Assembly (NCBI GenBank): GCA_934096815.1
Contig: CAKOMY010000015.1
Span: 1-20,797 of the forward strand
Length of the DNA: 20,797 bases
Direction of reading: 5' to 3'
Source of the DNA: an uncultured Bacilli bacterium
GTDB taxonomy: Bacteria > Bacillota_I > Bacilli_A > RF39 > UBA660
How positions within the stretch are numbered: position 1 is the first letter of the stretch; each line of letters begins with the position of its first letter. This document shows, piece by piece, positions 7,718 through 15,073 of the stretch. The position numbers were made by a program, and so were the translations under genes. Below the pieces are notes generated by a model, which was not told where the DNA came from, made no database searches, and saw only the letters and a list, made by a program, of their open reading frames with translations.

Positions 7718-8008
7718 TTATTTTCTTAAATCCTCTATTATTATATTATTATCTTTCTGTTTAAATATTAAGCGATATTGTAAAGTAATATTTATAGCAA
7801 AATACCCCATTAAATTACCTGTTAATTTATGTCTTCTAAATGGCAAAGATGATGGAATATCTTCTAAACATACCGCTGCTTTTAATTCATTAATTCTTCG
7901 TGGTAATTTATTAGCAACTTCTATATTATATCTTTTAACCAATTCATTATTATATGTTGGATCTTCACATAATCTTTGAAGTTTTTTAGTTTTGTATGTT
8001 AATTCCAT
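7718..8008 (-). CDS. higB: HigB/RelE-family toxin
   Basis: The 96-aa protein is a RelE-superfamily mRNA interferase: an N-terminal helical hairpin with LCEDPTYNNELVKRY and the late core PFRRHKLTGNLMGYFAINITLQYRLIFK, where Arg58/59, His60 and Arg79 match the positively charged site that cuts mRNA on the ribosome. I place the start at the ATG at 8008 because AAAGGAG lies five bases before it. The upstream ATG at 8026 has no ribosome binding site and would put that site inside the gene. It is followed by the HigA-peptidase gene, and a promoter with an overlapping palindrome lies upstream, as expected for autoregulation. Confidence 0.87.
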   Translation of the reverse strand: MELTYKTKKLQRLCEDPTYNNELVKRYNIEVANKLPRRINELKAAVCLEDIPSSLPFRRHKLTGNLMGYFAINITLQYRLIFKQKDNNIIIEDLRK

Positions 8009-8046
8009 TAAGTCTCCTTTCTCCATTTAACATAATTGGTTAATAA

Positions 8047-8075
8047 TATAATAACATACTAAAAATAAAAGTCAA
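8047..8075 (-). promoter_or_regulatory. Promoter of higBA
   Basis: On the minus strand, TTGACT (8070-8075) is separated by 17 bases from ATTATA (8047-8052), or by 16 from TATTAT. This is a near-consensus vegetative promoter, about 40 bases before the higB start. Confidence 0.7.
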
Positions 8076-8086
8076 TCATTTTGATT
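8074..8086. promoter_or_regulatory. Candidate HigA operator
   Basis: The palindrome AATCA-TTT-TGATT overlaps the -35 box of the higBA promoter. A repressor bound here would block RNA polymerase, as HigA does in known systems. Only the position and symmetry support it. Confidence 0.45.
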
Positions 8087-8135
8087 AACTTAATAGGTAA
8101 ATCATTTTTAAAAATTTTCATTTTTAAATTTTGTA

Positions 8136-8654
8136 TTAATAAAATAAATAAACTAAAATAAATGAAGCAAGTATCCCAATAAAATCAGCAAATAATCCCA
8201 CTGGAAGAGCATATCTATTTTTAACAATTTTAATACTACCAAAATAAAGTGCAATTACATAAAAAGTTGTATCACTTGATCCTTGAATTACACTTGCTAA
8301 TGTACCCATAACTGAATCAGGTCCAAACTCTTTAAAAATATCAACCATTATAGCTAAAGTCGAATTACCAGATATACTTCTTAAAAAACACATAGGAATT
8401 ATTTCACTTGATAAACTAAATCTTTTTAAAACATTATCTAAAAAAAAGAATGAATCAGTTATAATATTACTTTTAATTAAAATATTAATGGCAAAAATCA
8501 TAGCAACTAAATTAGGTATTATTTTAATAGTAGTTTTAAGTCCATCTAAAGCACCATTTAAAAACTCATCATAAATATCTACTTTTTTAATAAAACCGTA
8601 AATTATTATAAATAACACTATTAAAGGTAAAATAATTATGCTACTTATTCCCAT
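8136..8654 (-). CDS. spmB: Spore maturation protein B
   Basis: SpmB is a polytopic membrane protein with the nucleoside-recognition (Gate) fold. With SpmA it is needed for dehydration of the spore core in Bacillus. The 172 aa (178 in B. subtilis) show about five hydrophobic segments and the family blocks FLRSISGNSTLAIMVD (90-105), VIQGSSDTTFYVIALYFGS (121-139) and RYALPVGLFAD. It overlaps spmA by 14 bp and has AAGGAG before its ATG. The last codons contain one copy of the 19-bp repeat that marks the edge of the ART/HigBA segment; the reading frame is intact to a normal-looking end (ILVYLFY). Confidence 0.92.
   Translation of the reverse strand: MGISSIIILPLIVLFIIIYGFIKKVDIYDEFLNGALDGLKTTIKIIPNLVAMIFAINILIKSNIITDSFFFLDNVLKRFSLSSEIIPMCFLRSISGNSTLAIMVDIFKEFGPDSVMGTLASVIQGSSDTTFYVIALYFGSIKIVKNRYALPVGLFADFIGILASFILVYLFY
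8143..8161 (-). repeat. 19-bp direct repeat, copy inside the spmB 3' end
   Basis: Identical to 5666-5684. It encodes the final residues of SpmB. An insertion here that brings its own copy would keep spmB whole, as site-specific elements do when they enter the 3' end of a gene. Confidence 0.65.
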
Positions 8655-9225
8655 TTTTTCTCCTTATAAAATAATCTAAAGTTAAGCCCCCAATAGTTGA
8701 TGCTGTTGTTGCCATTATACATAGTGGTAAAACTTTAGTTGGATCACTGGAACCAGTTGCTTTTCTTAAGGCTAGTATAGTAGTTGGAACAATTGTAACC
8801 CCACTCGTATTTAAAACTAAAAAGGTTATCATTGAAGTAGATGCACATTTTTTATCATCATTTAATTTTTGAAGTTCTTCCATTGCTTTTAAACCAAAAG
8901 GTGTTGCAGCAGATCCAAGCCCAGCCATATTAATGGCAATATTTGAAGCAATATATCCAAGTGCGGGATGTGATGTTGGAATTTTAGGAAATATCTTAGA
9001 TAAAATAGGACTTAATAATTTTGCAATTTTATTAATTAAACCTGATTTTTCAGCAATAGCCATAAGTCCCATCCAAATTACAAGTAATGGCATAATATTT
9101 AATATTAAATCTAAACAAGTATTACCTACTTCTATAATTTCATCATTAATAACACTTATATTTCCACTTATTAATCCATAAGTAATTCCTACAATTATAA
9201 ATATTCCCCATATTATATTAATCAT
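8641..9225 (-). CDS. spmA: Spore maturation protein A
   Basis: SpmA is the partner of SpmB in the spore-core dehydration pair and shares the Gate domain. The 194 aa are the normal length. Family blocks are ALGYIASNIAINMAGLGSAATPFGLKAM (about 87-114) and SGVTIVPTTILALRKATGSSDP (139-160), in a protein with four or five membrane segments. It overlaps dacB by 8 bp upstream and spmB by 14 bp downstream, so the three genes form one operon in the order known from Bacillus. Its presence suggests a sporulating ancestor or present sporulation; some non-sporulating lineages keep spmAB, so it is not proof. Confidence 0.93.
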   Translation of the reverse strand: MINIIWGIFIIVGITYGLISGNISVINDEIIEVGNTCLDLILNIMPLLVIWMGLMAIAEKSGLINKIAKLLSPILSKIFPKIPTSHPALGYIASNIAINMAGLGSAATPFGLKAMEELQKLNDDKKCASTSMITFLVLNTSGVTIVPTTILALRKATGSSDPTKVLPLCIMATTASTIGGLTLDYFIRRKNGNK

Positions 9226-10282
9226 AATATTCCTTTTTAAATAACATCTTTATTAATTTTTGATACCACTTTAATTCTTTTTCTTTTTTAGGTTCTTTAA
9301 TATAAATATTTTCCTTAAAGTATTCTTTACCATTTAAACTAACTGTTAAGGATCCAACTATATTTGTTGCATTATTATCGTAATAATTTATAGTAGTTTT
9401 AATCTTACTATATTCATCTTTACTTAAAGACATATAAAAATCTCTATCAATAAAAGTATTATCATAATCAGTCTTTATTCTACCTTTAGATACTATCTTA
9501 TATTTTTTTAAAGTATTAAAATATTTTTCATATAAATCTTTATGATTATTAAAGTCATTACCATCATTAAATGTTACTACTGTTAAATTAACTTTATTTT
9601 TAGAAGCATTGGTAACTAAGGTTCTTTTAGCTTTTTTCGTATATCCTGTTTTGCCACCTGTACAATATTTATAACTTGTAAGTAATTTATTCTTATTATG
9701 CCATATATATGATTTTAAATTAGTTTTAACTGTGATGTCTTTAGTACTTACTATTTTTTGATATTCTGGATTTTTAATAGCATAACTTGATAATAAAGCC
9801 ATATCATATACAGTTGATGTATTAGCACTATCTTTTTCTTCTAATCCACTACTGTTAACAAAATTACTATGTTTCATTCCAATATTTTTAGCAAGTAAAT
9901 TCATTAAATAAGCAAAATTTTCTGTTGAAGATGCTACTTGATAAGCAAGTTCTATGGCGGCATCATTTCCACTTCTTAGCATTAAACCATAAAGAAGTTC
10001 TCTAATTGTTATTTCTTCTCCAACAGATACATATATTCCACTTCCATATGATTTAAGAACACTGTCACTTATAGTTATTTTTTTATCTAAATTAATATTA
10101 TTAATAACAACCATACTAGTTAATATTTTAGTTATAGATGCAATTAAAGATTCTTTATTAATATTATTTCCTTCTAATACCCTATTATTATCAGTATCCA
10201 TAACTATATAAGAAGATGCACTTATAGCACCTACTTTTAAAGGAAAAATTATTATTATAAAAATTATTATTATTCTTTTCAT
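9218..10282 (-). CDS. dacB: D-alanyl-D-alanine carboxypeptidase (DacB/DacF type)
   Basis: This low-molecular-weight penicillin-binding protein removes the last D-Ala of peptidoglycan stem peptides outside the membrane. The 354 aa have a signal peptide with likely cleavage after VGA (residue 19), the three active-site motifs SITK (49-52), SGN (104-106) and KTG (211-213), and a C-terminal domain ending in an amphipathic Lys-rich helix that may attach it to the membrane. It is first in an operon with spmA and spmB, matching DacB (PBP5*) of B. subtilis, which trims spore cortex; DacF is the alternative. The ribosome binding site before the ATG is poor. Confidence 0.92.
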   Translation of the reverse strand: MKRIIIIFIIIIFPLKVGAISASSYIVMDTDNNRVLEGNNINKESLIASITKILTSMVVINNINLDKKITISDSVLKSYGSGIYVSVGEEITIRELLYGLMLRSGNDAAIELAYQVASSTENFAYLMNLLAKNIGMKHSNFVNSSGLEEKDSANTSTVYDMALLSSYAIKNPEYQKIVSTKDITVKTNLKSYIWHNKNKLLTSYKYCTGGKTGYTKKAKRTLVTNASKNKVNLTVVTFNDGNDFNNHKDLYEKYFNTLKKYKIVSKGRIKTDYDNTFIDRDFYMSLSKDEYSKIKTTINYYDNNATNIVGSLTVSLNGKEYFKENIYIKEPKKEKELKWYQKLIKMLFKKEYYD

Positions 10283-10423
10283 ATATTAGATTTTATGATT
10301 ATTTAAAAAGAAAAATACATAAACATACTTCTTAAGTTTAGATTATATAATATTCACAAATTATATAAAACAACTATTGATATTGTTTAAATTACTAAGA
10401 TTTTCAAAAAATAATATACTTAA

Positions 10424-10452
10424 TTTACTTTAAAATAAATAAAATATATAAT
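10424..10452 (+). promoter_or_regulatory. Promoter of the 208-aa repeat-halves gene
   Basis: TTTACT (10424-10429) and TATAAT (10447-10452) are separated by 17 bases, 25 bases before the start codon and just before the ribosome binding site AAAGGAG. Confidence 0.55.
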
Positions 10453-10477
10453 TAAATTAAAGGAGAAATTTTATAAT

Positions 10478-11104
10478 ATGTATAGATTAAGATATTATTA
10501 TAAAAATGGTGAGGTTAAATTAAGTACCAATATCGATAATGTTGAAAATTTTAATAATGAAATTCAATTGTTAACAAAAAATAAAAATCTTAAAATTGAA
10601 CACAATTTTAAAGAAAATTTAAAAAATTTTTTAGAAACTATAATGAAAGAATATGAAAAAAATTTTAATGATATTTATCGAATAGATATAGTTGATAATG
10701 AAACAAACAAGATTATAGACTATGTTGATAGAAGTGAATGCTTAGTCGATGGTAAAAAAGGACATTTAATTTATGATGCTATAACTGGAGATGTAATAGA
10801 TGCAGTTGTTAAACAAACTTTTGAAGATTGCGTTTATAGATTTAAATATTATTTTTGTGATGGAAAAACCAAAACAAGTAGTATTGCAACAAGTAAACCA
10901 GAAGAATTATATTATGATTTTGATGGTCTTATGGATTGGAATGAATATGATAATTTAGGTAAAAAAAATCTTTCAACACATGATGTATTAAAGCTTGCTA
11001 CTAAAGTTTATAAAGGGTTTATTCCAAAATTTTTTAAAATTGAAATAATTAATGACAGAACAAAAGAAGTTATTGATTATATAGAGATAAATGAAACGAA
11101 ATGA
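10478..11104 (+). CDS. Hypothetical protein of two repeated halves, 208 aa
   Basis: I do not recognise a family. The protein is two copies of one unit: residues 2-84 begin YRLRYYYKNGEVKLST and end YRIDIVDNETNKIIDYVD; residues 120-204 begin YRFKYYFCDGKTKTSS and end FKIEIINDRTKEVIDYIE. Each unit looks like strands at both ends around a helical centre. The linker (88-118) contains GHLIYDAITGDVIDAV, which looks like a further strand pair. There is no signal peptide or membrane segment, so it should be cytoplasmic. AAAGGAG precedes the ATG, and a good promoter lies upstream, divergent from dacB. It stops with TGA. The next gene (PrsW) has its own promoter. Confidence 0.75.
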   Translation: MYRLRYYYKNGEVKLSTNIDNVENFNNEIQLLTKNKNLKIEHNFKENLKNFLETIMKEYEKNFNDIYRIDIVDNETNKIIDYVDRSECLVDGKKGHLIYDAITGDVIDAVVKQTFEDCVYRFKYYFCDGKTKTSSIATSKPEELYYDFDGLMDWNEYDNLGKKNLSTHDVLKLATKVYKGFIPKFFKIEIINDRTKEVIDYIEINETK

Positions 11105-11162
11105 TTCATCAAATATCTGCAAAAAATCAATATTAAAATAATAATAATATCCAAAATTTATA

Positions 11163-11171
11163 TGTTATAAT
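11163..11171 (+). promoter_or_regulatory. Extended -10 promoter of prsW
   Basis: TGTTATAAT gives a perfect -10 box (11166-11171) with the TG of an extended -10 element, 24 bases before the start codon. The -35 region is unremarkable. Confidence 0.45.
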
Positions 11172-11195
11172 TATTATAGAAAGGTAAGATAATTT

Positions 11196-11912
11196 ATGAA
11201 TAATATTATTTTATTAACTATTTGTTTTTTACCTTGTTTATTCTTTTTAATATATTTTTATAAAGAAGATAAGATTGAGAAAGAACCTTTTAGTTTGTTA
11301 ATTATTCTATTTATTTGTGGGATTATTTCTTCTTGTTTAACGGTTATAATCTCTACGATTTTAAAAAGTAATATTAGCTTTATAAATTTATCTTATAGTG
11401 ATTTAAATTTAATTCAAATTATTATCAAAGTTTTATTTGGAATAGTTTTAGTAGAAGAATTAATCAAATGGTTATGTGTTTATTTAATAAGTTGGAAAAA
11501 TAAAAATTTTAATTACACATTTGATGCAATTGTTTATTGTGTATTCTTATCAATGGGATTTGCATTCTTGGAAAATATTATATATGTTCATACATTTAAT
11601 AATTATGAAATAAGAACGATGATTGTTAGAAGTTTAATATCAGTACCTAGTCACATTGTTTATAGTGCTAATATGGGATATTATCTTGGACTTGCAAAAT
11701 ATTATTTAATAAATAATGATATAAAAAGAGCAAAAAAATATAAAGTATTAAGTTTAGTTATTCCAGTATATTTTCACTTAGTTTATGATTTATTATTGGT
11801 AAGTAAGAATGATTTTATATTTATGTTCTTTATCTTTTATAATCTTGTTACTTATTATATTACTTATATTAAAATTAAAAAATTATCTAGCATTAAAAAA
11901 AATATATCTTAA
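11196..11912 (+). CDS. prsW: PrsW-family intramembrane metalloprotease
   Basis: PrsW proteases cut membrane proteins within the bilayer; in B. subtilis PrsW starts degradation of the anti-sigma factor RsiW in response to antimicrobial peptides. The 238 aa form about seven membrane segments and carry the family motifs: EELIKW (87-92), FAFLEN (122-127), an Arg at 145 followed by PSH (151-153), GYYLG (161-165) and FHLVYD (193-198). The Glu and His residues are the proposed metal ligands. The ribosome binding site is AAAGGTAAG. No sigma or anti-sigma gene is adjacent, so the substrate is unknown. The gene ends head-to-head with dltC at a shared terminator. Confidence 0.87.
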   Translation: MNNIILLTICFLPCLFFLIYFYKEDKIEKEPFSLLIILFICGIISSCLTVIISTILKSNISFINLSYSDLNLIQIIIKVLFGIVLVEELIKWLCVYLISWKNKNFNYTFDAIVYCVFLSMGFAFLENIIYVHTFNNYEIRTMIVRSLISVPSHIVYSANMGYYLGLAKYYLINNDIKRAKKYKVLSLVIPVYFHLVYDLLLVSKNDFIFMFFIFYNLVTYYITYIKIKKLSSIKKNIS

Positions 11913-11928
11913 TTTAGGATATATTTTT
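11898..11928. terminator. Bidirectional terminator between prsW and dltC
   Basis: A stem of 11 perfect pairs (11898-11908 with 11918-11928), extended by a G-T and a T-A pair, has A-runs on the left and T-runs on the right. It contains both stop codons, so it can end transcription from both convergent genes. Confidence 0.75.
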
Positions 11929-12159
11929 ATTTAGGTAATCATCTATTAATTCTTGAATTCCTGAAACTGTTGCTAATTTGGATCTATCTATTCTAGTAGG
12001 CTCTAAAAAAATACCATAATCTTCTAAGGTAGAAAATAATAAAATAAAAGCATATGAATCTAGTAAACCACTTTCAATTAAATTAATATCTTTTTCATAA
12101 ACTAATTTATCTTCACATATTTCATATAGTATTTTATATAAATCTATTTTATTTTTCAT
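11914..12159 (-). CDS. dltC: D-alanyl carrier protein DltC
   Basis: The 81-aa acyl-carrier-type protein has GLLDSYAF (31-38), where Ser35 is the attachment site for 4'-phosphopantetheine; GLLDS is the Dlt-carrier form of the motif. The carrier holds D-alanine as a thioester for transfer to teichoic acid in known systems. Its ATG overlaps the stop of the dltA-like gene (ATGA), so the pair is translationally coupled. The length equals that of the family. A carrier of another small adenylation system is the alternative, but the DltA-like neighbour makes Dlt the best reading. Confidence 0.85.
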   Translation of the reverse strand: MKNKIDLYKILYEICEDKLVYEKDINLIESGLLDSYAFILLFSTLEDYGIFLEPTRIDRSKLATVSGIQELIDDYLNKNIS

Positions 12160-13556
12160 AATTTACTTAAAGCCTTTCTATCTATTTTACCATTTAAATT
12201 AACTGGTAATTTATCTAAAATAACAATACTTTTAGGTATCATATAATTAGGTAACATTGTTTTTAATTTTTCTTTTATATAATTTGAATCTTTATTTTTA
12301 CTTACTACATATGCTTTTAGAGTTTTAACAATATTATTTTCATCATATTTAGCAATTACAGCACAATCTATTACGTCTTTTATTTGTAAAATATTATTTT
12401 CAATATCATGAAGTTCAATACGATATCCTTTGTATTTTATTTGATTATCTTTTCTTCCCGTAATATATAACATATTATTTCTTATGTAACCTAAATCGCC
12501 TGTTTTATAACAATTTATTCCATTTTCTTTATAAACATTATCAGTGGTAATATTTAAATAACCATCAAATACACTTTTACCTTTTAACACTATTTCATTA
12601 TTTATTATTTCGATATTTACAGCTAGATTATTAATATCGCCAACTGGCAAAATATCTTCATTTAACATTTTTCTATTAATTCTTATGGCTGAAACTGCTG
12701 ATGTTGCTTCGGTTGGTCCATAAGCATTAATAATATCGATATTTGGAAATAATAAATATAATTTTTTAACTAAATTAATTTCTAATTGTTCTCCACAAAA
12801 ATAAATACATTTTAAATTAGGATAATTTTGACCATTAAAGCTAGAATCTAATAAACATAATTTGATATATGTTGGAGTGCAAACAATTAGATTAATATCT
12901 TTTAAAGTATTAAAAATATCAAAGTAGCTACATGAGCAACTGTTATTAGTTGCAAATAACGTATGACCATTACATAATGAATAATATAAGTCAGCAACAC
13001 TTAAATCAAAACTAAAACTAGCAGTATTTAATACATTTATATTATGATAATTAGATAAAGGATAAATATTACTAATCCAAGTAATAAAATTATCTAAATT
13101 ATTATAGGATATTGGAACTCCTTTTGGCTCTCCGGTACTTCCTGATGTAAAAATGATGTAAGAAGTATTATTTAAATTATCTTCTTCTTTAATAGGAGCA
13201 CTACTTAAATCTGTTATTTTTGATTTCTTAATATTAGGAATGTTAATTTCATAATCAGTTAAAATTAAACTTGCATTAGTCATTTTTATAATAGAATTTA
13301 TTCTTGATGTTGGCATGCATGTTCCAATAGGAATATAAGCTCTTTTAGCAAGTAAACAAGATAAAATTGAAATGATCATATTAATTTCTTTGTTGCCATA
13401 AATAATAATTGGAGATGTTCCTTCATCTTTTAAGAATTTTGAATATTCAGTAGCGTTATTCCATAAATTTTCATAAGTTATACTTTCATTGTCAACAGTA
13501 TAAGCTACTCTATCAGGATACAACTTTACTATTTCTTTAATTTTATCTATTATCAC
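12156..13556 (-). CDS. dltA: D-alanine--carrier protein ligase, DltA-like
   Basis: The enzyme activates D-alanine with ATP and loads it on the DltC carrier. The 466 aa (about 500 in usual DltA) contain the adenylation core motifs: FTSGSTGEPKGV (136-147), FSFDLSVADLY (181-191), YFCGEQL (252-258), NAYGPTEATSA, YKTGDLG (350-356), GRKDNQIKYKGYRIEL (367-382) and the C-terminal catalytic Lys457 in NLNGKIDR. Cys254 corresponds to the cysteine that selects D-Ala in Bacillus DltA, and FSFDLSV is also a DltA signature. The start is GTG at 13556, two bases after the VanW stop. It overlaps dltC by 4 bp. dltX, dltB and dltD are absent from the neighbourhood. Confidence 0.9.
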   Translation of the reverse strand: MIIDKIKEIVKLYPDRVAYTVDNESITYENLWNNATEYSKFLKDEGTSPIIIYGNKEINMIISILSCLLAKRAYIPIGTCMPTSRINSIIKMTNASLILTDYEINIPNIKKSKITDLSSAPIKEEDNLNNTSYIIFTSGSTGEPKGVPISYNNLDNFITWISNIYPLSNYHNINVLNTASFSFDLSVADLYYSLCNGHTLFATNNSCSCSYFDIFNTLKDINLIVCTPTYIKLCLLDSSFNGQNYPNLKCIYFCGEQLEINLVKKLYLLFPNIDIINAYGPTEATSAVSAIRINRKMLNEDILPVGDINNLAVNIEIINNEIVLKGKSVFDGYLNITTDNVYKENGINCYKTGDLGYIRNNMLYITGRKDNQIKYKGYRIELHDIENNILQIKDVIDCAVIAKYDENNIVKTLKAYVVSKNKDSNYIKEKLKTMLPNYMIPKSIVILDKLPVNLNGKIDRKALSKL

Positions 13557-13558
13557 AT

Positions 13559-14386
13559 TTATTCACTTCTTATTTCATCTTTAGGAATTAAATCATAATC
13601 ATACATTACTTCTGAATGATTATCTAAAATTAATTCTTTATATAACTCTTCATTTGTTAATCTATCAATTACAATACGATAAACTTTTGATATTCTAAAA
13701 TATTTATTTTTTTCTTTTTTAAAATGATGATCTTCTTCAACTAATTTATATCGACAAGGAAATGCCTTTTTACTTCTAAGTTCACCGCAAAGTTCGCCAC
13801 CATCTATCCATACAAGAATTTGAATATCTTGATCAGTATTATTTTTAAAACGATAGTCTAAGTTATTATAACAAACACTGGTTCCGGTACCAAAAGGTAC
13901 TCTTCTTCGGTCATCAGGAAATAATGCATCTGAATGATGATGAAGTTCAGTTACTTGTAAAGGACTATTTAATACTAAATAATGAATCATATTAGCCATT
14001 TGACATAATCCGCCACCAGTACCAGCATAAAACCCATCTCTTCCAATAACTAGTCCTTCTTTATATCCTTTTTCTTTTGTTGGTTTACCTACCATTTGCC
14101 AATATGAAAAAGTTTCTCCAGGATGAATAATTATTCCATTTATTTGATTACATGCTAGGCTAATATTTGTTACTTTATTTTCTTGAAGTTTAATATCTAC
14201 TCCATATAATTTTCTTATCAATATTGAAGTATGACTTTTAACAATATTGGGTAATGGTTCTTTATTTTTAGTTTTTGCTATCTTTTCTTTACTTAATAAA
14301 TCTTTTGTTTTTCTTAATAAAATTTCTTTTTGAACTGATATTTTATAGCATGTTGGACTTATATCGCAAAATAATTTTCTAGTCAT
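13559..14386 (-). CDS. VanW-family protein
   Basis: The 275-aa product has the VanW domain over most of its length: NQINGIIIHPGETFSYWQMVG (80-100), the invariant GGGLCQM (124-130) with Cys128, a His cluster (149-151) and the tail strand NLDYRFKNNTDQDIQI. VanW occurs in the VanB vancomycin-resistance operon, and VanW domains have been reported as peptidoglycan L,D-transpeptidases in Clostridioides difficile, with the cysteine as catalyst. This copy has no signal peptide or membrane segment, as in the VanB-operon protein. I place the start at the second ATG (14386), 9 bases after GGAG; the ATG at 14392 is only 3 bases from it. It is directly upstream of dltA, with a 2-base gap. Confidence 0.87.
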   Translation of the reverse strand: MTRKLFCDISPTCYKISVQKEILLRKTKDLLSKEKIAKTKNKEPLPNIVKSHTSILIRKLYGVDIKLQENKVTNISLACNQINGIIIHPGETFSYWQMVGKPTKEKGYKEGLVIGRDGFYAGTGGGLCQMANMIHYLVLNSPLQVTELHHHSDALFPDDRRRVPFGTGTSVCYNNLDYRFKNNTDQDIQILVWIDGGELCGELRSKKAFPCRYKLVEEDHHFKKEKNKYFRISKVYRIVIDRLTNEELYKELILDNHSEVMYDYDLIPKDEIRSE

Positions 14387-14417
14387 AATCATATACTCCT
14401 ACTCAAATTTCAAATTA

Positions 14418-14423
14418 ATTATA
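14418..14423 (-). promoter_or_regulatory. Possible -10 box of the vanW-dltA-dltC operon
   Basis: A perfect minus-strand TATAAT lies 32 bases before the VanW start, in the short divergent gap shared with the phosphopantetheinyl transferase gene. No clear -35 box is seen. Confidence 0.35.
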
Positions 14424-14473
14424 ACAAAATAATTTAAAAAATGATATTATATAAGTAATTATGGTGAATATTT

Positions 14474-15073
14474 ATGAAATATATAATTAAAAATATTAAT
14501 GATTATAGTGATAATGAGATTGATAATTTTTATAGTAATATTTATATTGAAAAGAAAAAAAGAATTAATAATTTTAAGAATAAACTTAAGACAAGACAAT
14601 CAGTTATTGGGGAACTTCTTTTAAGTAATTTATTGGATAAATATTATAATATCGACTATAATGAATTAGAATTCGAATTTAATAAAAATAATAAACCTTT
14701 TATTGTTAACAAAAATATATTTTATAATATTAGTCATTCTTCTAATTATGTTATAGCTGTTGTATCCGATAAAGAAATAGGTATTGATATTGAAAAAATT
14801 AGAGAAACTAATATTAAATCTATTAATTGTTTTGCTAGTAATAAAGAAAAAGAATATATTTTATTAGAAGATAATAATCTATTTAAACGATTATTTGAAA
14901 TTTATACTTTAAAAGAAGCTTATATTAAAATGATGGGAAAAAGTATATTTGATATTAAAAATGTTGAATTTACAATTAGTAACAATCATATTTATTGTAG
15001 TGATATAAATGTTAAATGTTATTCTTTTATATATGATAATTATGTTATTTCAATATGTGAAAAGAACTGTTAG
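14474..15073 (+). CDS. Sfp-type 4'-phosphopantetheinyl transferase
   Basis: The enzyme moves phosphopantetheine from CoA to the serine of carrier proteins. The 199 aa show the family motifs: NISHSS (85-90), GIDIEKIRE (103-111) with the Mg-binding Asp105 and Glu107, and YTLKEAYIKMMGKSI (144-158) with Glu148 and Lys152; Tyr144 stands where Trp is usual. It is slightly shorter than Sfp itself (224 aa). It is divergent from the vanW-dltA-dltC genes with an 80-bp gap, so DltC Ser35 is the obvious substrate. The ribosome binding site is GGTGA. Confidence 0.9.
   Translation: MKYIIKNINDYSDNEIDNFYSNIYIEKKKRINNFKNKLKTRQSVIGELLLSNLLDKYYNIDYNELEFEFNKNNKPFIVNKNIFYNISHSSNYVIAVVSDKEIGIDIEKIRETNIKSINCFASNKEKEYILLEDNNLFKRLFEIYTLKEAYIKMMGKSIFDIKNVEFTISNNHIYCSDINVKCYSFIYDNYVISICEKNC

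Larger units (their letters stand above)
5666..8142. mobile_element. Putative inserted segment carrying ART-like gene and higBA
   Basis: The segment lies between spmB and rluB, which are neighbours in Bacillus subtilis, and is bounded by the 19-bp direct repeat. It holds three genes typical of accessory DNA (ART-like protein, HigA-peptidase, HigB). It has no integrase, transposase or terminal inverted repeat, so the mechanism of entry is unknown. This is an inference from gene order and the repeat. Confidence 0.5.

Noticed and set aside
7650..7979. Plus-strand open frame opposite higB
   Set aside because: It is antisense to the toxin gene; the minus-strand protein is a clear HigB.
8107..8128. 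Terminator after spmB
   Set aside because: A 9-bp stem with a 4-base loop exists, but it is made only of A and T and has no T-run after it on the minus strand; too weak to call.
8933..9181. Plus-strand open frame opposite spmA
   Set aside because: It is antisense to a well conserved SpmA sequence.
11914..13556. A small nonribosomal peptide synthetase
   Set aside because: There is one adenylation enzyme and one carrier, no condensation or thioesterase domain, and the adenylation enzyme has DltA signatures (FSFDLSV, FCGE).
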